Shown here one piece after another: positions 26,363 to 34,675 of a stretch of 64,000 bases of DNA (its first letter is position 1; each line of letters opens with the position of its first letter). Both the position numbers and the translations under genes were made by a program. The DNA is taken from assembly GCF_049472135.1 (NCBI RefSeq), contig NZ_JBMOVV010000001.1, forward strand, positions 310,001-374,000, written 5' to 3'. The notes under the pieces are model-generated. The model ran no database searches. It had not been told where the DNA came from and saw only the letters and a program-made list of their open reading frames with translations. The stretch is from Arcobacter_B sp049472135 (GTDB lineage: Bacteria > Campylobacterota > Campylobacteria > Campylobacterales > Arcobacteraceae).

Positions 26363-27619
26363 ATGAGTACTAAAGTAACAAAAAGCGAAGCATTAGATTA
26401 TCATAAAGTTCCAAACCCTGGAAAGGTTGCTATTGCTACAACTACAAGATTAGAATCACAAAGAGATTTATCTCTTGCATACTCTCCAGGAGTTGCATAT
26501 CCTTGTGAAGAAATCAAAGATAACCCAGAAGCTGCATATACTTATACTTCAAAAAGAAATTTAGTTGCAGTTATTTCAAATGGTACAGCTGTACTTGGTC
26601 TTGGAGATATTGGCGCGTTAGCTTCAAAACCAGTTATGGAAGGGAAGGCTGTATTATTCAAAAAATTTGCAGCGGTAGATTCTTTTGATATTGAAGTTGA
26701 TGAGAAAGATATTGATAAATTTTGTGAAACAGTAAAAGCAATTTCACCAACATTTGGTGGAATTAATTTAGAAGATATTAAAGCACCTGAGTGTTTTGAG
26801 ATTGAAAAAAGATTAGTTGAAGAGTTAAATATTCCAGTTATGCATGATGACCAGCATGGTACGGCTATTATTACAACTGCAGGATTAATCAACGCTTCTT
26901 CTATGATGAATAAAAAACCAGAAGATATGAAAGTAGTAGTTGTGGGTGCAGGAGCTTCAGCTATTTCTTGTTCAAACATGTATAAAGAATTAGGTGTTAA
27001 AAACTTAATTATGTGTGATTCAAAAGGTGTTATTCATAAAGGTAGAACTGATTTAAATAAATACAAAAAAGATTTTATGATTGATGATGCACTTACTATG
27101 GAAGAAGCATTTACAGATGCTGATATGGTATTAGGTTTATCAAGACCAGGAACTTTTACAAAAGAGCATATTGCACTTATGAGTGAAAGTCCAATTGTAT
27201 TTACACTTGCAAATCCAACTCCAGAGTTATTCCCTGAAGAAGTTAGAGAAGTAAGACCAAATGCAATTATCGGAACAGGAAGAAGTGACTTCCCAAATCA
27301 AGTAAATAATGTACTTGGATTCCCATTTATTTTTAGAGGTGCATTAGATGTACAAACTAGAAAAATTAATATGACTATGAAAATGGCAGCAGCTCATGCA
27401 ATTGCAGATTTAGCTAAAGAGCCATTATACCCTGAACTAAAAGTTATGTTTGGTGACTTATCTTATGGTCCTGAGTATATTATCCCAACACCATTTGATA
27501 AAAGACTTATGGTTGAAGTAAGTGCAGCAGTAGCAAACGCAGCAGTTGAAACTGGTGTTGCAAGAGTAAAAGAGTTTGATTTAGAGGCATATAGAGAAAA
27601 ACTTTCTCATATGGTATAG
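26363..27619 (+). CDS. Malic enzyme (oxaloacetate-decarboxylating malate dehydrogenase), short form
   Basis: 418 residues, lacking the C-terminal phosphotransacetylase-like extension of MaeB. It converts malate to pyruvate and CO2 with NAD(P)+. Signatures are RDLSLAYSPGVAYPC, SNGTAVLGLGDIGALASKPVMEGKAVLFK, GGINLEDIKAPECFEIE, PVMHDDQHGTA and the nucleotide motif VVVGAGASAISC. Cofactor preference is not determined here. It is preceded by a 335-bp control region and followed by a strong hairpin before purU. Confidence 0.95.
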   Translation: MSTKVTKSEALDYHKVPNPGKVAIATTTRLESQRDLSLAYSPGVAYPCEEIKDNPEAAYTYTSKRNLVAVISNGTAVLGLGDIGALASKPVMEGKAVLFKKFAAVDSFDIEVDEKDIDKFCETVKAISPTFGGINLEDIKAPECFEIEKRLVEELNIPVMHDDQHGTAIITTAGLINASSMMNKKPEDMKVVVVGAGASAISCSNMYKELGVKNLIMCDSKGVIHKGRTDLNKYKKDFMIDDALTMEEAFTDADMVLGLSRPGTFTKEHIALMSESPIVFTLANPTPELFPEEVREVRPNAIIGTGRSDFPNQVNNVLGFPFIFRGALDVQTRKINMTMKMAAAHAIADLAKEPLYPELKVMFGDLSYGPEYIIPTPFDKRLMVEVSAAVANAAVETGVARVKEFDLEAYREKLSHMV

Positions 27620-27648
27620 GTTAAATTATCTATTAATTAAGAAAAAGG

Positions 27649-27682
27649 TATTATTCTCATTTAATTTAAAATGAGAATAATA
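27649..27682. repeat. 14-bp perfect hairpin between malic enzyme and purU genes
   Basis: TATTATTCTCATTT (27649-27662) and AAATGAGAATAATA (27669-27682) form a perfect stem over an AATTTA loop. No T-tract follows, and purU starts 13 nt later, so it may be a processing site, an attenuator or an operator rather than a classical terminator. Confidence 0.6.
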
Positions 27683-27695
27683 TTATAGGACGATA

Positions 27696-28529
27696 ATGGA
27701 AGAGTATATACTTTTAATTGATACTGAAGATGCAAAAGGTTTAGTTTACAATATCTCAAAAGTACTTTTTGCAAACAACTTAAACATAGAGCGAAATGCT
27801 GAATATGTTGATCCAGACACTAACAAATTTTTCATGAGAACTAGAATCTCAGGAAATATCTCAAGAGACATTTTACTTAAAGAGTTAAAAGAAGTTTTAC
27901 CTCAAGGCTCAAGAATTAGACTTAACAAAAAAGCTAAAAAAGATGTTGTTATCTTAGCTACTAAAGAGTCTCATGTATTAGGTGATTTACTTATTAGATA
28001 TATTGATGGTGAGCTAAATGCAAATATTAAAGCTGTAATTGCTAACCATGAAGATTTAAGAGATTTAGTTGAAAAGTTTGATATTCCATTTACTTGTATT
28101 AGTGCAGAAGGTATGGATAGAGAAGCTCATGAAGATTTAATGATTCAAGAGATTAACAAATATGAGCCTGAAGTAATTGTTCTTGCAAAATATATGAGAA
28201 TTTTAACTCCTAAGTTTGTACAAGCATACCCACAAAAAGTGTTAAACATTCACCACTCATTCTTACCAGCATTTATTGGAGCAAATCCATATAAACAAGC
28301 TCATGAAAGAGGTGTTAAGATTATTGGAGCTACGGCTCACTATGTTACTGATGATTTAGATGAAGGTCCTATTATCTCTCAAGATGTAGTAACAGTTGAC
28401 CATACTTTCTCTTGGCAAGATATGAGAAAAGCAGGAAGAAATGTAGAAAAAATCGTATTATCAAATGCTTTCCAGTTATTACTAGAAGATAGAGTATTTG
28501 TATACGGAAATAAAACGGTAATCTTATAA
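27696..28529 (+). CDS. purU: Formyltetrahydrofolate deformylase
   Basis: 277 residues. PurU hydrolyses 10-formyl-THF to THF and formate, balancing one-carbon units. An N-terminal ACT domain (about 1-80) is followed by a formyltransferase-like domain with LAKYMRILTP, NIHHSFLPAFIGANPYKQAHERGVKIIGATAHYVT and the catalytic Asp in DDLDEGPIISQ. The end shares one base with the trmL start (TAATG), so translation is coupled. Confidence 0.95.
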   Translation: MEEYILLIDTEDAKGLVYNISKVLFANNLNIERNAEYVDPDTNKFFMRTRISGNISRDILLKELKEVLPQGSRIRLNKKAKKDVVILATKESHVLGDLLIRYIDGELNANIKAVIANHEDLRDLVEKFDIPFTCISAEGMDREAHEDLMIQEINKYEPEVIVLAKYMRILTPKFVQAYPQKVLNIHHSFLPAFIGANPYKQAHERGVKIIGATAHYVTDDLDEGPIISQDVVTVDHTFSWQDMRKAGRNVEKIVLSNAFQLLLEDRVFVYGNKTVIL

Positions 28530-28993
28530 TGTTTAATTTAGTATTACATGAACCAAGAATTCCAGGAAATGTTGGAACTATCGGTAGATTAGCTTTTGCT
28601 ATGAACTGTAAACTTCATCTTATTAAACCTTATGGCTTTGGTGAGATTACAGAAAAAGAAGTAAGACGTGCTGGACTTGACTACTGGTACGACTTAGAAG
28701 TTTATGAGTATGAAAATATTGAAGAGTTCTGGGAAAAGAATCCTTTAAATGACAGACACTTTTTTGCTACAACTAAAACTGATAAAATCTATTTTGATGC
28801 ACAATTTAAAACTGGTGACTTTTTTTACTTTGGTAGAGAAGATGCTGGCTTACCTGAATCAATTATGGATAAACATAAAGAGGGATGTATTACTATTCCT
28901 ATGACAAATGAGGCAAGAAGTTTAAATATTGCAAACTCTGTGTCGATTGTAGCTTATGAAGCATTAAGACAAAACTTCAAAGATTTTAAATAA
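28529..28993 (+). CDS. trmL: tRNA (cytidine(34)-2'-O)-methyltransferase
   Basis: 154 residues, normal for the short SPOUT enzyme TrmL that methylates the wobble ribose of tRNA-Leu species. Motifs are NLVLHEPRIPGNVGTIGRLAFA, KLHLIKPYGF, FYFGREDAGLPESIM and the knot region IPMTNEARSLNIANSVSIVAYEALRQ. It is coupled to purU and ends in a terminator that begins inside its last codons. Confidence 0.95.
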   Translation: MFNLVLHEPRIPGNVGTIGRLAFAMNCKLHLIKPYGFGEITEKEVRRAGLDYWYDLEVYEYENIEEFWEKNPLNDRHFFATTKTDKIYFDAQFKTGDFFYFGREDAGLPESIMDKHKEGCITIPMTNEARSLNIANSVSIVAYEALRQNFKDFK

Positions 28994-29018
28994 TCTTTGA
29001 AGCTTTCTTTCTTTTTTT
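28975..29018 (+). terminator. Strong terminator overlapping the trmL stop codon
   Basis: CTTCAAAGATT (28975-28985) pairs perfectly with AATCTTTGAAG (28992-29002) across a TTAAAT loop. A pyrimidine-rich tract ending in T7 follows to 29018. Confidence 0.88.
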
Positions 29019-31263
29019 AAAAACTTTCCCATTCATCATCATTTGATAAATTTTCTTTTATTTCAGTCGTTTGTTTTTTAGAAGCTGTTGGAGTTTCTTT
29101 TTTTACAGGTTTTGAAGAAGTTATTATTGAAGTATTTATTTCCGTTGTTTTAAAATCAACACTTTTTGCTTTTACTTCATTTTTTCCTATAAACTCTTTT
29201 TCATCACTATTTTTTACTAACTCTACAGCCATTTTGTTTGTTTCTTCTGAAATATGTTGAGTATTTGAAGAAATATTTGCAATCTCTTGAGTTTGTTTAT
29301 CTAATTGATTGATTGAATCATTGATTTGTTCCATACCAATTTGCTGCTCTTTTGATGCAGTAGAAATATCAGCTATTAGATTTATAGTACTATGAATATT
29401 CTCATTTAAATCACTATATCCATGAATCATTTTATCTGAGATTTCTTTACCATCGTTTGCTTTTGAAGTAGCAATCTCTACAAGATGTTTAATCTCTTTT
29501 GCAACTTCTGCACTTCTAGAAGCTAAGTTTCTAACTTCTTGCGCAACAACAGCAAAACCTTTACCAGCTTCACCAGCAGTAGCAGCTTCAACAGCGGCAT
29601 TTAAAGATAAGATATTTGTCTGGAATGCAATTTGGTCAATTAATCCAATAGATTCATTTATTGCTAAAACTTGTTCGTTTATATCATCCATAGCTTTAGT
29701 TGTTTGATTTGCTAACATTTCACCATTTGTCGCAGCTGTTTTAACTTTTTCAGAGTTTGTTGACATTTGTTGAACACTCTCATTATTTTTTACAATAGTT
29801 GAAGTGATTTCTTCAATTGCTGCAGCTGTTTCTTCAAGTGAAGCTGCTGTTGAGTTTGCATTTGATGTAAGGTTTTCAACATTTGAAACTAAACTATTTG
29901 CACTTGTCTGTAAACCAAGTCCTATTGATTTACTCTCTTTTAGCATCTCATTTATACTCTTTGAAACAGTGTTTATGTTTGTACAAAGTTGTAATATCTC
30001 ACCATTTATATTTGATGTATTTACTTCTTTTGTATAATCATATTTAGCAAATTCATTTAACACAGAGTTTATGTTTTCAATATTTAAATTTAAAGTATCT
30101 AACATTTCATTGATAACATTTTTAAGTTCATTTAATTCTTTTGAGTTTGAACTATGAGATATTCTACTTGTTAAATATCCTTCTTTAATCTTGTTTGCTA
30201 CACTTGTAGCATCATCTATAAGTTCTCTATCTTTTTGTATGTTTATTTTTGCATTTTCAATGTTTCTATTGATGATTTTAGCCATGTTTCCAATTTCATC
30301 ATTGTTTTTATCGTTTAAAGGTTTTACATCGCTTGTTTCGTGATTTATGAATGCAAAGAAATTATTTAATCCTTTTTCAAACTCTTTTAAAGATTTTGAA
30401 ATTTGTCTATTAAATACAATTAGTGCAAAAATAATAAATATTGCAATTGCAGATGTTATGATAAGTGAGTATAGACTTATGTCAGCTTTCTTCTGAATAA
30501 ATGCATCACCAATTATTTTAGTTAATTTATCAAGTTGCATATCTGTTTGATGAACTGTAGCTCTTAATTCACCTAAAATACCACTTTTATGATCAAAACC
30601 TTTTTGTTCTTCAAGTTTAGTTAAAGATAAAAAGCTTTTTTGGTATTGTTGTAAAAGAGAGTGCATTTGCGTATATCTATTATCATTAAGAAGTTTGTCA
30701 ATGATTTTATTAAACTTATCAATATACTTTTGTTTATATCTAAGCATAAAATCTTTTTCTTGTTTTCTTAAATCATAGACAGTAGATAAAAGATATGTAT
30801 CATTTTGTTTTTTTGCATAATCTTGTACTTGATGTACTTTAGCTCTTAAGTCTCCATATAATCCATCAGTTGGCGTAAGTCCAATAGTTTTTTGAACTTC
30901 GGCTAATTCTAAAAATTTTCTTGCATAAGTTTTTAATGTTACTTCATATTCATCAAGAGAAGATGTATCTAAATCAAAATATGTTAAATCATATTTTAAA
31001 AGGTTCTTTATTTCATAAACATCATTTAAAGTTTTTTTGAAACTGTCTATGTATTTAAAGTCTTTTCTTGCAAGAAAGTCTTTTTCATGTTTTCTTAGTT
31101 CTAAAAGTTTTACATTTAATTGTTCAGTATGATGATCCATTTTTCCTAAAGTTTGAAGTTCATTCATAGCACTTCTTTCACTTACTAAAATAAATATAAA
31201 ACTTAGTGTTATTACGATAGCTAAAACTATTAGTTTTAACTTTATGGAAATATTAGCACCCAT
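29017..31263 (-). CDS. Methyl-accepting chemotaxis protein with HBM-type sensor and CheR-docking tail
   Basis: 748 residues. A membrane helix (about 8-26) is followed by a large periplasmic helical region with two similar bundles (ELRKHEKDFLARKDFKYID and DLRKQEKDFMLRYKQKYID), the pattern of a helical bimodular domain. A second membrane helix (about 263-284) precedes HAMP-like repeats and the signalling hairpin QIAFQTNILSLNAAVEAATA. The protein ends in EWESF, fitting the xWxxF pentapeptide that tethers CheR/CheB in E. coli receptors. It is monocistronic and divergent from the response regulator gene. The ligand is unknown. Confidence 0.93.
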   Translation of the reverse strand: MGANISIKLKLIVLAIVITLSFIFILVSERSAMNELQTLGKMDHHTEQLNVKLLELRKHEKDFLARKDFKYIDSFKKTLNDVYEIKNLLKYDLTYFDLDTSSLDEYEVTLKTYARKFLELAEVQKTIGLTPTDGLYGDLRAKVHQVQDYAKKQNDTYLLSTVYDLRKQEKDFMLRYKQKYIDKFNKIIDKLLNDNRYTQMHSLLQQYQKSFLSLTKLEEQKGFDHKSGILGELRATVHQTDMQLDKLTKIIGDAFIQKKADISLYSLIITSAIAIFIIFALIVFNRQISKSLKEFEKGLNNFFAFINHETSDVKPLNDKNNDEIGNMAKIINRNIENAKINIQKDRELIDDATSVANKIKEGYLTSRISHSSNSKELNELKNVINEMLDTLNLNIENINSVLNEFAKYDYTKEVNTSNINGEILQLCTNINTVSKSINEMLKESKSIGLGLQTSANSLVSNVENLTSNANSTAASLEETAAAIEEITSTIVKNNESVQQMSTNSEKVKTAATNGEMLANQTTKAMDDINEQVLAINESIGLIDQIAFQTNILSLNAAVEAATAGEAGKGFAVVAQEVRNLASRSAEVAKEIKHLVEIATSKANDGKEISDKMIHGYSDLNENIHSTINLIADISTASKEQQIGMEQINDSINQLDKQTQEIANISSNTQHISEETNKMAVELVKNSDEKEFIGKNEVKAKSVDFKTTEINTSIITSSKPVKKETPTASKKQTTEIKENLSNDDEWESF

Positions 31264-31416
31264 AATAAAATCCTTTGTGTTATATTGTTAGTTATCATTA
31301 ATTTTTATTATATCTTATTTTGGTTAACAATTAGTACAAAAGTGTATAAATTATGTAGTTTAACTAAAAATTAACTATTGTTGAATATAATATTATTTTT
31401 TTGATAAGGAAAGATA

Positions 31417-32076
31417 TTGTATAAAATATTATTATTGGAAGATGATAAGCTATTTGCTTCTACATTAGAAGATTTTTTAGAAGATGAAGGTTTTGAGATT
31501 GATATTGCTTATGATGGTGAAGAGTGTCTTGATTTAAATTATGAAAATAAATATGATTTATATATTTTTGATATAAATGTACCTAAAATCAATGGCCTTG
31601 ATTTATTGCAACAACTAAGACAAGCAGGTGATGAAACTCCATCTATTTTTCTAACTTCATACAAAGATAAAGAAACCCTTCATGAAGGATTTTTAAAAGG
31701 TTGCGATGATTACCTTAAAAAGCCTGTTGACTTAGATGAGTTGATACTTAGAATAAAGGCTTTGTTTAAAAGAAACAAAAAAAGTTTTGATGCTATAAAA
31801 CTTACTGAAACTTTGGAGTTTGATTCTATTTCAAAAAGAGTTTACGAAAATGGAGTTGATTTAAATCTTCCTATTAAAGTTCTTGAACTATTAGAGTTGT
31901 TTATAGAGCATCGAGGAGAGATTGTTACAAAACAAATGATTATTTCGAAGCTTTGGAGTGTAGAAGAAGAGTATAGTGAAGGCTCGATTAGGGTTTATAT
32001 TAATTCTGTTAAAAAGCTTTTAGGTAAAGAGTCTTTATCAAATATCAAAGGTGTAGGGTATAAAATTGAATTCTAA
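31417..32076 (+). CDS. OmpR-family response regulator
   Basis: 219 residues: a receiver domain with acidic pair E8/D9-D10, phosphoacceptor D52 (YIFDINVPKING), switch Thr in FLTSYKD and Lys in YLKKPVD, then a winged-helix DNA-binding domain (about 130-219, with SKLWSVEEEYSEGSIRVYINSVKKLLG). Start is TTG, preceded by AAGGAAA. Its stop lies inside the histidine kinase gene (11-nt overlap), so the two form a classical two-component pair. Its regulon is unknown. Confidence 0.93.
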   Translation: MYKILLLEDDKLFASTLEDFLEDEGFEIDIAYDGEECLDLNYENKYDLYIFDINVPKINGLDLLQQLRQAGDETPSIFLTSYKDKETLHEGFLKGCDDYLKKPVDLDELILRIKALFKRNKKSFDAIKLTETLEFDSISKRVYENGVDLNLPIKVLELLELFIEHRGEIVTKQMIISKLWSVEEEYSEGSIRVYINSVKKLLGKESLSNIKGVGYKIEF

Positions 32077-32920
32077 AAAAAGAGACTTTTTAATATCTAT
32101 ATCTATTGTTTTTACTATTACGATTACGCTAATTTTGTATTTTAATTTTATGTTAGTATCTATCTTTGGTTTAAATCAGGACAATTTTATTTTTATTATT
32201 ATTCCTTTAGTCCTTTTAGGGCTAATAATATTTTTAAGTTTTGCAAATAATATTTTAAAACCACTTTTTAAAAGTGATGAAGCTTTACAACAAAGTTTAA
32301 AAGAGACAATTCATGAACTGAATATTCCAGTTTCAACTATTCAGATGAATACGCAAATGCTTCAAAGAAAAATAGAAGATGAAAAGAGTCTAAAAAGATT
32401 AGGCCGAATAAAGCAAGCAAGTGATGATTTGTTGAAGTTATATGAAAATATGGAATATGATATAAAAAAACAGATTGATAAAATTGAAAAGCAAGAGTTT
32501 TATTTAGATGAGATTGTAAATAAAAGTGTATGTAAATTTGATGATATAAAAAAACAGACTACTATAAAGGTGTCAATACCAAATATAAAAATTAATAGTG
32601 ATATTAATGGGTTTGAAAAAATACTTGATAATCTAATCTCAAATGCTATTAAATATAATAGAGTAGATAATCCTATAGTAAAAATAGATTTTAAAGATGA
32701 TGTTTTATCTGTATTTAATACAGGAGATAAGATAGACACAAAAAACTTATTTATCATTTTTGATAAATACTTTCAAGAGAATAAATCAAATGATGGATTT
32801 GGTTTAGGACTAAATATAGTAAAAGAGTTTTGTGATAAGAATAGAATTACTATTACTATCGATACTTTAGAGGATGGAAATAGATTTAATCTAAATCTAA
32901 AAAATCTTTTAAATAACTAA
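32066..32920 (+). CDS. Sensor histidine kinase, partner of the preceding regulator
   Basis: 284 residues, a compact kinase with two membrane helices (about 8-32 and 41-62) and almost no periplasmic loop, which suggests sensing within the membrane. The DHp helix has H83 in ETIHELNIPVSTIQMN. The ATP domain has NLISNAIKYN (N box), VFNTGDKI (G1 region), LFIIFDKYFQ (F box) and GFGLGLNIV (G2 box). There is no HAMP domain. Start TTG overlaps the regulator gene, with AGGG upstream. Confidence 0.9.
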   Translation: MNSKKRDFLISISIVFTITITLILYFNFMLVSIFGLNQDNFIFIIIPLVLLGLIIFLSFANNILKPLFKSDEALQQSLKETIHELNIPVSTIQMNTQMLQRKIEDEKSLKRLGRIKQASDDLLKLYENMEYDIKKQIDKIEKQEFYLDEIVNKSVCKFDDIKKQTTIKVSIPNIKINSDINGFEKILDNLISNAIKYNRVDNPIVKIDFKDDVLSVFNTGDKIDTKNLFIIFDKYFQENKSNDGFGLGLNIVKEFCDKNRITITIDTLEDGNRFNLNLKNLLNN

Positions 32921-32952
32921 TATTTATAATCTTTTTCATAGATTCACCACTT

Positions 32953-32994
32953 CTTTAAATAAATTATTATATTATAGATAAAATTTATTTAAAG
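32953..32994 (+). promoter_or_regulatory. 13-bp inverted repeat covering the SPFH gene ribosome binding site
   Basis: CTTTAAATAAATT (32953-32965) and AATTTATTTAAAG (32982-32994) are perfect complements separated by 16 bases. The right arm ends within the SD AAAGGA, 8 nt from the ATG at 33003. It could fold in mRNA to hide the SD, or act as an operator, since the spacer holds a TATTATAG-like -10 sequence. Confidence 0.5.
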
Positions 32995-33002
32995 GATTCG
33001 TT

Positions 33003-33941
33003 ATGATAGATGAAACTCTAGTGTTTCCCCTTGCTATTATTGTTTTTGTTTTAATTATTATTGCAAAAGGTGTAAGAATTGTTCCTCAATCAGATTTATA
33101 TGTTGTTGAAAGATTAGGAAAGTTTAATAAGATTTTACATGGAGGATTTCATGTAATTATTCCAATCGTTGATCAAGTAAGAGCAAAACTTACTTCAAGA
33201 GAACAGTTAGTAGATATTGCAAAACAATCAGTTATTACTAAAGATAATGTTAATATTTCAATTGATGGTATTGTATTTTGTAAGGTTGATGATGCAAAAG
33301 AAGCTACTTATAATGTAGTAGATTTTAAAAATGCAATTGCAAATCTTGCGATGACAACTTTAAGAGCTGAAATTGGTGGTATGGATTTAGATGATACTTT
33401 ATCAAATAGAGAAACACTAAATGCAAAACTTCAAACAGAATTAGGAAGTGCCGCTGCTAACTGGGGAATAAAAGTTACAAGAGTTGAAATCTCAGATATT
33501 GAAGTTCCTTCTGATATTCAAAGAGCAATGAATATGCAAATGGAAGCGGAGAGAGAAAAAAGAGCAATTGAAACAAAAGCAAGAGCTGATAAAGAAGCTG
33601 TTATTAGAAGTGCTGAAGCTTTCAAGCAAGAAGAGGTTTTAAAAGCAGAAGCAATAGAGAGAATGGCAGATGCAAAAAAATATGAGCAAGAAAGAATAGC
33701 TGCTGGTCAACAAGAGGCTATGAGACTTATCAATGAAGCAATGAGTCAAAATGAAAAAGCAGCAGAGTTCTTACTAGCAAAAGATAGAATTCAAGCATTT
33801 AAAGCTTTAGCTGAGAGTCCTTCAAATGACAAAATGATATTGCCTTATGATGTAACTCAAATGATAGGAAGTACTTCGGTTTTAGGAGATGCTTTTTTCA
33901 AAGGTGTAAGTAATGGAAACACAAACAATAATGCTTCTTGA
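33003..33941 (+). CDS. SPFH/band 7 (stomatin-like) membrane protein
   Basis: 312 residues with an N-terminal membrane helix (about 7-25), then the band 7 domain (RIVPQSDLYVVERLGKFNKILHGGFHVIIP, TLRAEIGGMDLDDTLSNRETLN) and a long Ala/Glu-rich coiled coil (about 175-250) typical of QmcA and slipin-type proteins. These proteins oligomerise into ring scaffolds in membrane microdomains and often pair with NfeD proteins. Here the nfeD-like gene overlaps its 3' end by 29 nt, which supports a working pair. Confidence 0.92.
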   Translation: MIDETLVFPLAIIVFVLIIIAKGVRIVPQSDLYVVERLGKFNKILHGGFHVIIPIVDQVRAKLTSREQLVDIAKQSVITKDNVNISIDGIVFCKVDDAKEATYNVVDFKNAIANLAMTTLRAEIGGMDLDDTLSNRETLNAKLQTELGSAAANWGIKVTRVEISDIEVPSDIQRAMNMQMEAEREKRAIETKARADKEAVIRSAEAFKQEEVLKAEAIERMADAKKYEQERIAAGQQEAMRLINEAMSQNEKAAEFLLAKDRIQAFKALAESPSNDKMILPYDVTQMIGSTSVLGDAFFKGVSNGNTNNNAS

Positions 33942-34371
33942 TGTAATTAACCCTTATATTCTTTTAGGAATAGGGGTTGTTCTAATAGGTTTAGAAGCTG
34001 TAATAGCTTCATTTATACTAATTTGGTTTGGTTTAGGCTTTTTAATCACAGCATTTATAAGTATGGCATATGACTTCAATGATGGAGTTTGGCAACTTGC
34101 AAGTGTATCAATAATCTCACTTTTATTTATACTAGTACTTAGAAAAAAAGTGTTAGAAAAGTTTTTAGATTCTACTGAGAAAGTAAATGATAACTATTTA
34201 CAAGAAGGCGGAATAGGACAAATCAAAAATCAAAAAGTCTTCTTCAAAGGAACATACTGGGAAATCGATAGTGATATTGATGAAAAAGAGTTTGAAGAGG
34301 GTGAAAAAATTTTAGTAATTACTACATATAAGAATTTTGCGAAGATTAGGAAAAAAAACAATGGGAAGTAA
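33913..34371 (+). CDS. NfeD-like membrane protein
   Basis: 152 residues: two to three membrane helices (about 12-32, 34-50, 60-76), then a soluble C-terminal OB-type beta-barrel (GGIGQIKNQKVFFKGTYWEIDSD..EEGEKILVITTYKNF), the short form of NfeD lacking the protease domain. It is the expected partner of the overlapping SPFH gene. ATG at 33913 has AAAGG 8 nt upstream. The 3' end overlaps the next small gene by 11 nt. Confidence 0.9.
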   Translation: METQTIMLLDVINPYILLGIGVVLIGLEAVIASFILIWFGLGFLITAFISMAYDFNDGVWQLASVSIISLLFILVLRKKVLEKFLDSTEKVNDNYLQEGGIGQIKNQKVFFKGTYWEIDSDIDEKEFEEGEKILVITTYKNFAKIRKKNNGK

Positions 34372-34576
34372 ATTAACACATTTATTTTTTTATTTTGTAG
34401 GGTTTATTATTTTAAAAATTATAACTTTAGGTAAATATCCTTCATTAAGTGGCTTTTTGCAAGATGAAGTAGATGATCCAGGAATGATATTTTCAGATTC
34501 TGCAGTTATTTCAGGATTTGGAGTTATAGTTAGTTTTGTTGGTTTTGGCTTTTTTCTTTATTATACAAGTCCTTAA
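34361..34576 (+). CDS. Small two-helix membrane protein in the SPFH-NfeD operon
   Basis: 71 residues with two hydrophobic helices (about 6-23 and 50-68) linked by an acidic loop (LQDEVDDPGMIFSDS). ATG at 34361 is chosen because AGGAAAA lies upstream; an in-frame ATG at 34337 would add eight basic residues and lacks an SD. It overlaps the NfeD gene by 11 nt, so it should be translated with it. I do not know this family; context suggests an extra subunit of the SPFH-NfeD membrane complex. Confidence 0.65.
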   Translation: MGSKLTHLFFYFVGFIILKIITLGKYPSLSGFLQDEVDDPGMIFSDSAVISGFGVIVSFVGFGFFLYYTSP

Positions 34577-34643
34577 AAGTTAAACTTTATAAACTTAACA
34601 TTTAGTTAACAAAAAATTAATTTTTTTTTAACACAACAATTTT

Positions 34644-34675
34644 ATTATCCCCTTTGACTTTATTTAGGGGATAAT
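34644..34675 (+). promoter_or_regulatory. 9-bp inverted repeat masking the SD of the TonB receptor gene
   Basis: ATTATCCCC (34644-34652) and GGGGATAAT (34667-34675) are perfect complements around a 14-nt loop. The right arm contains the only G-rich SD and ends at the base before the ATG. In mRNA the hairpin would close the ribosome binding site. Confidence 0.6.
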
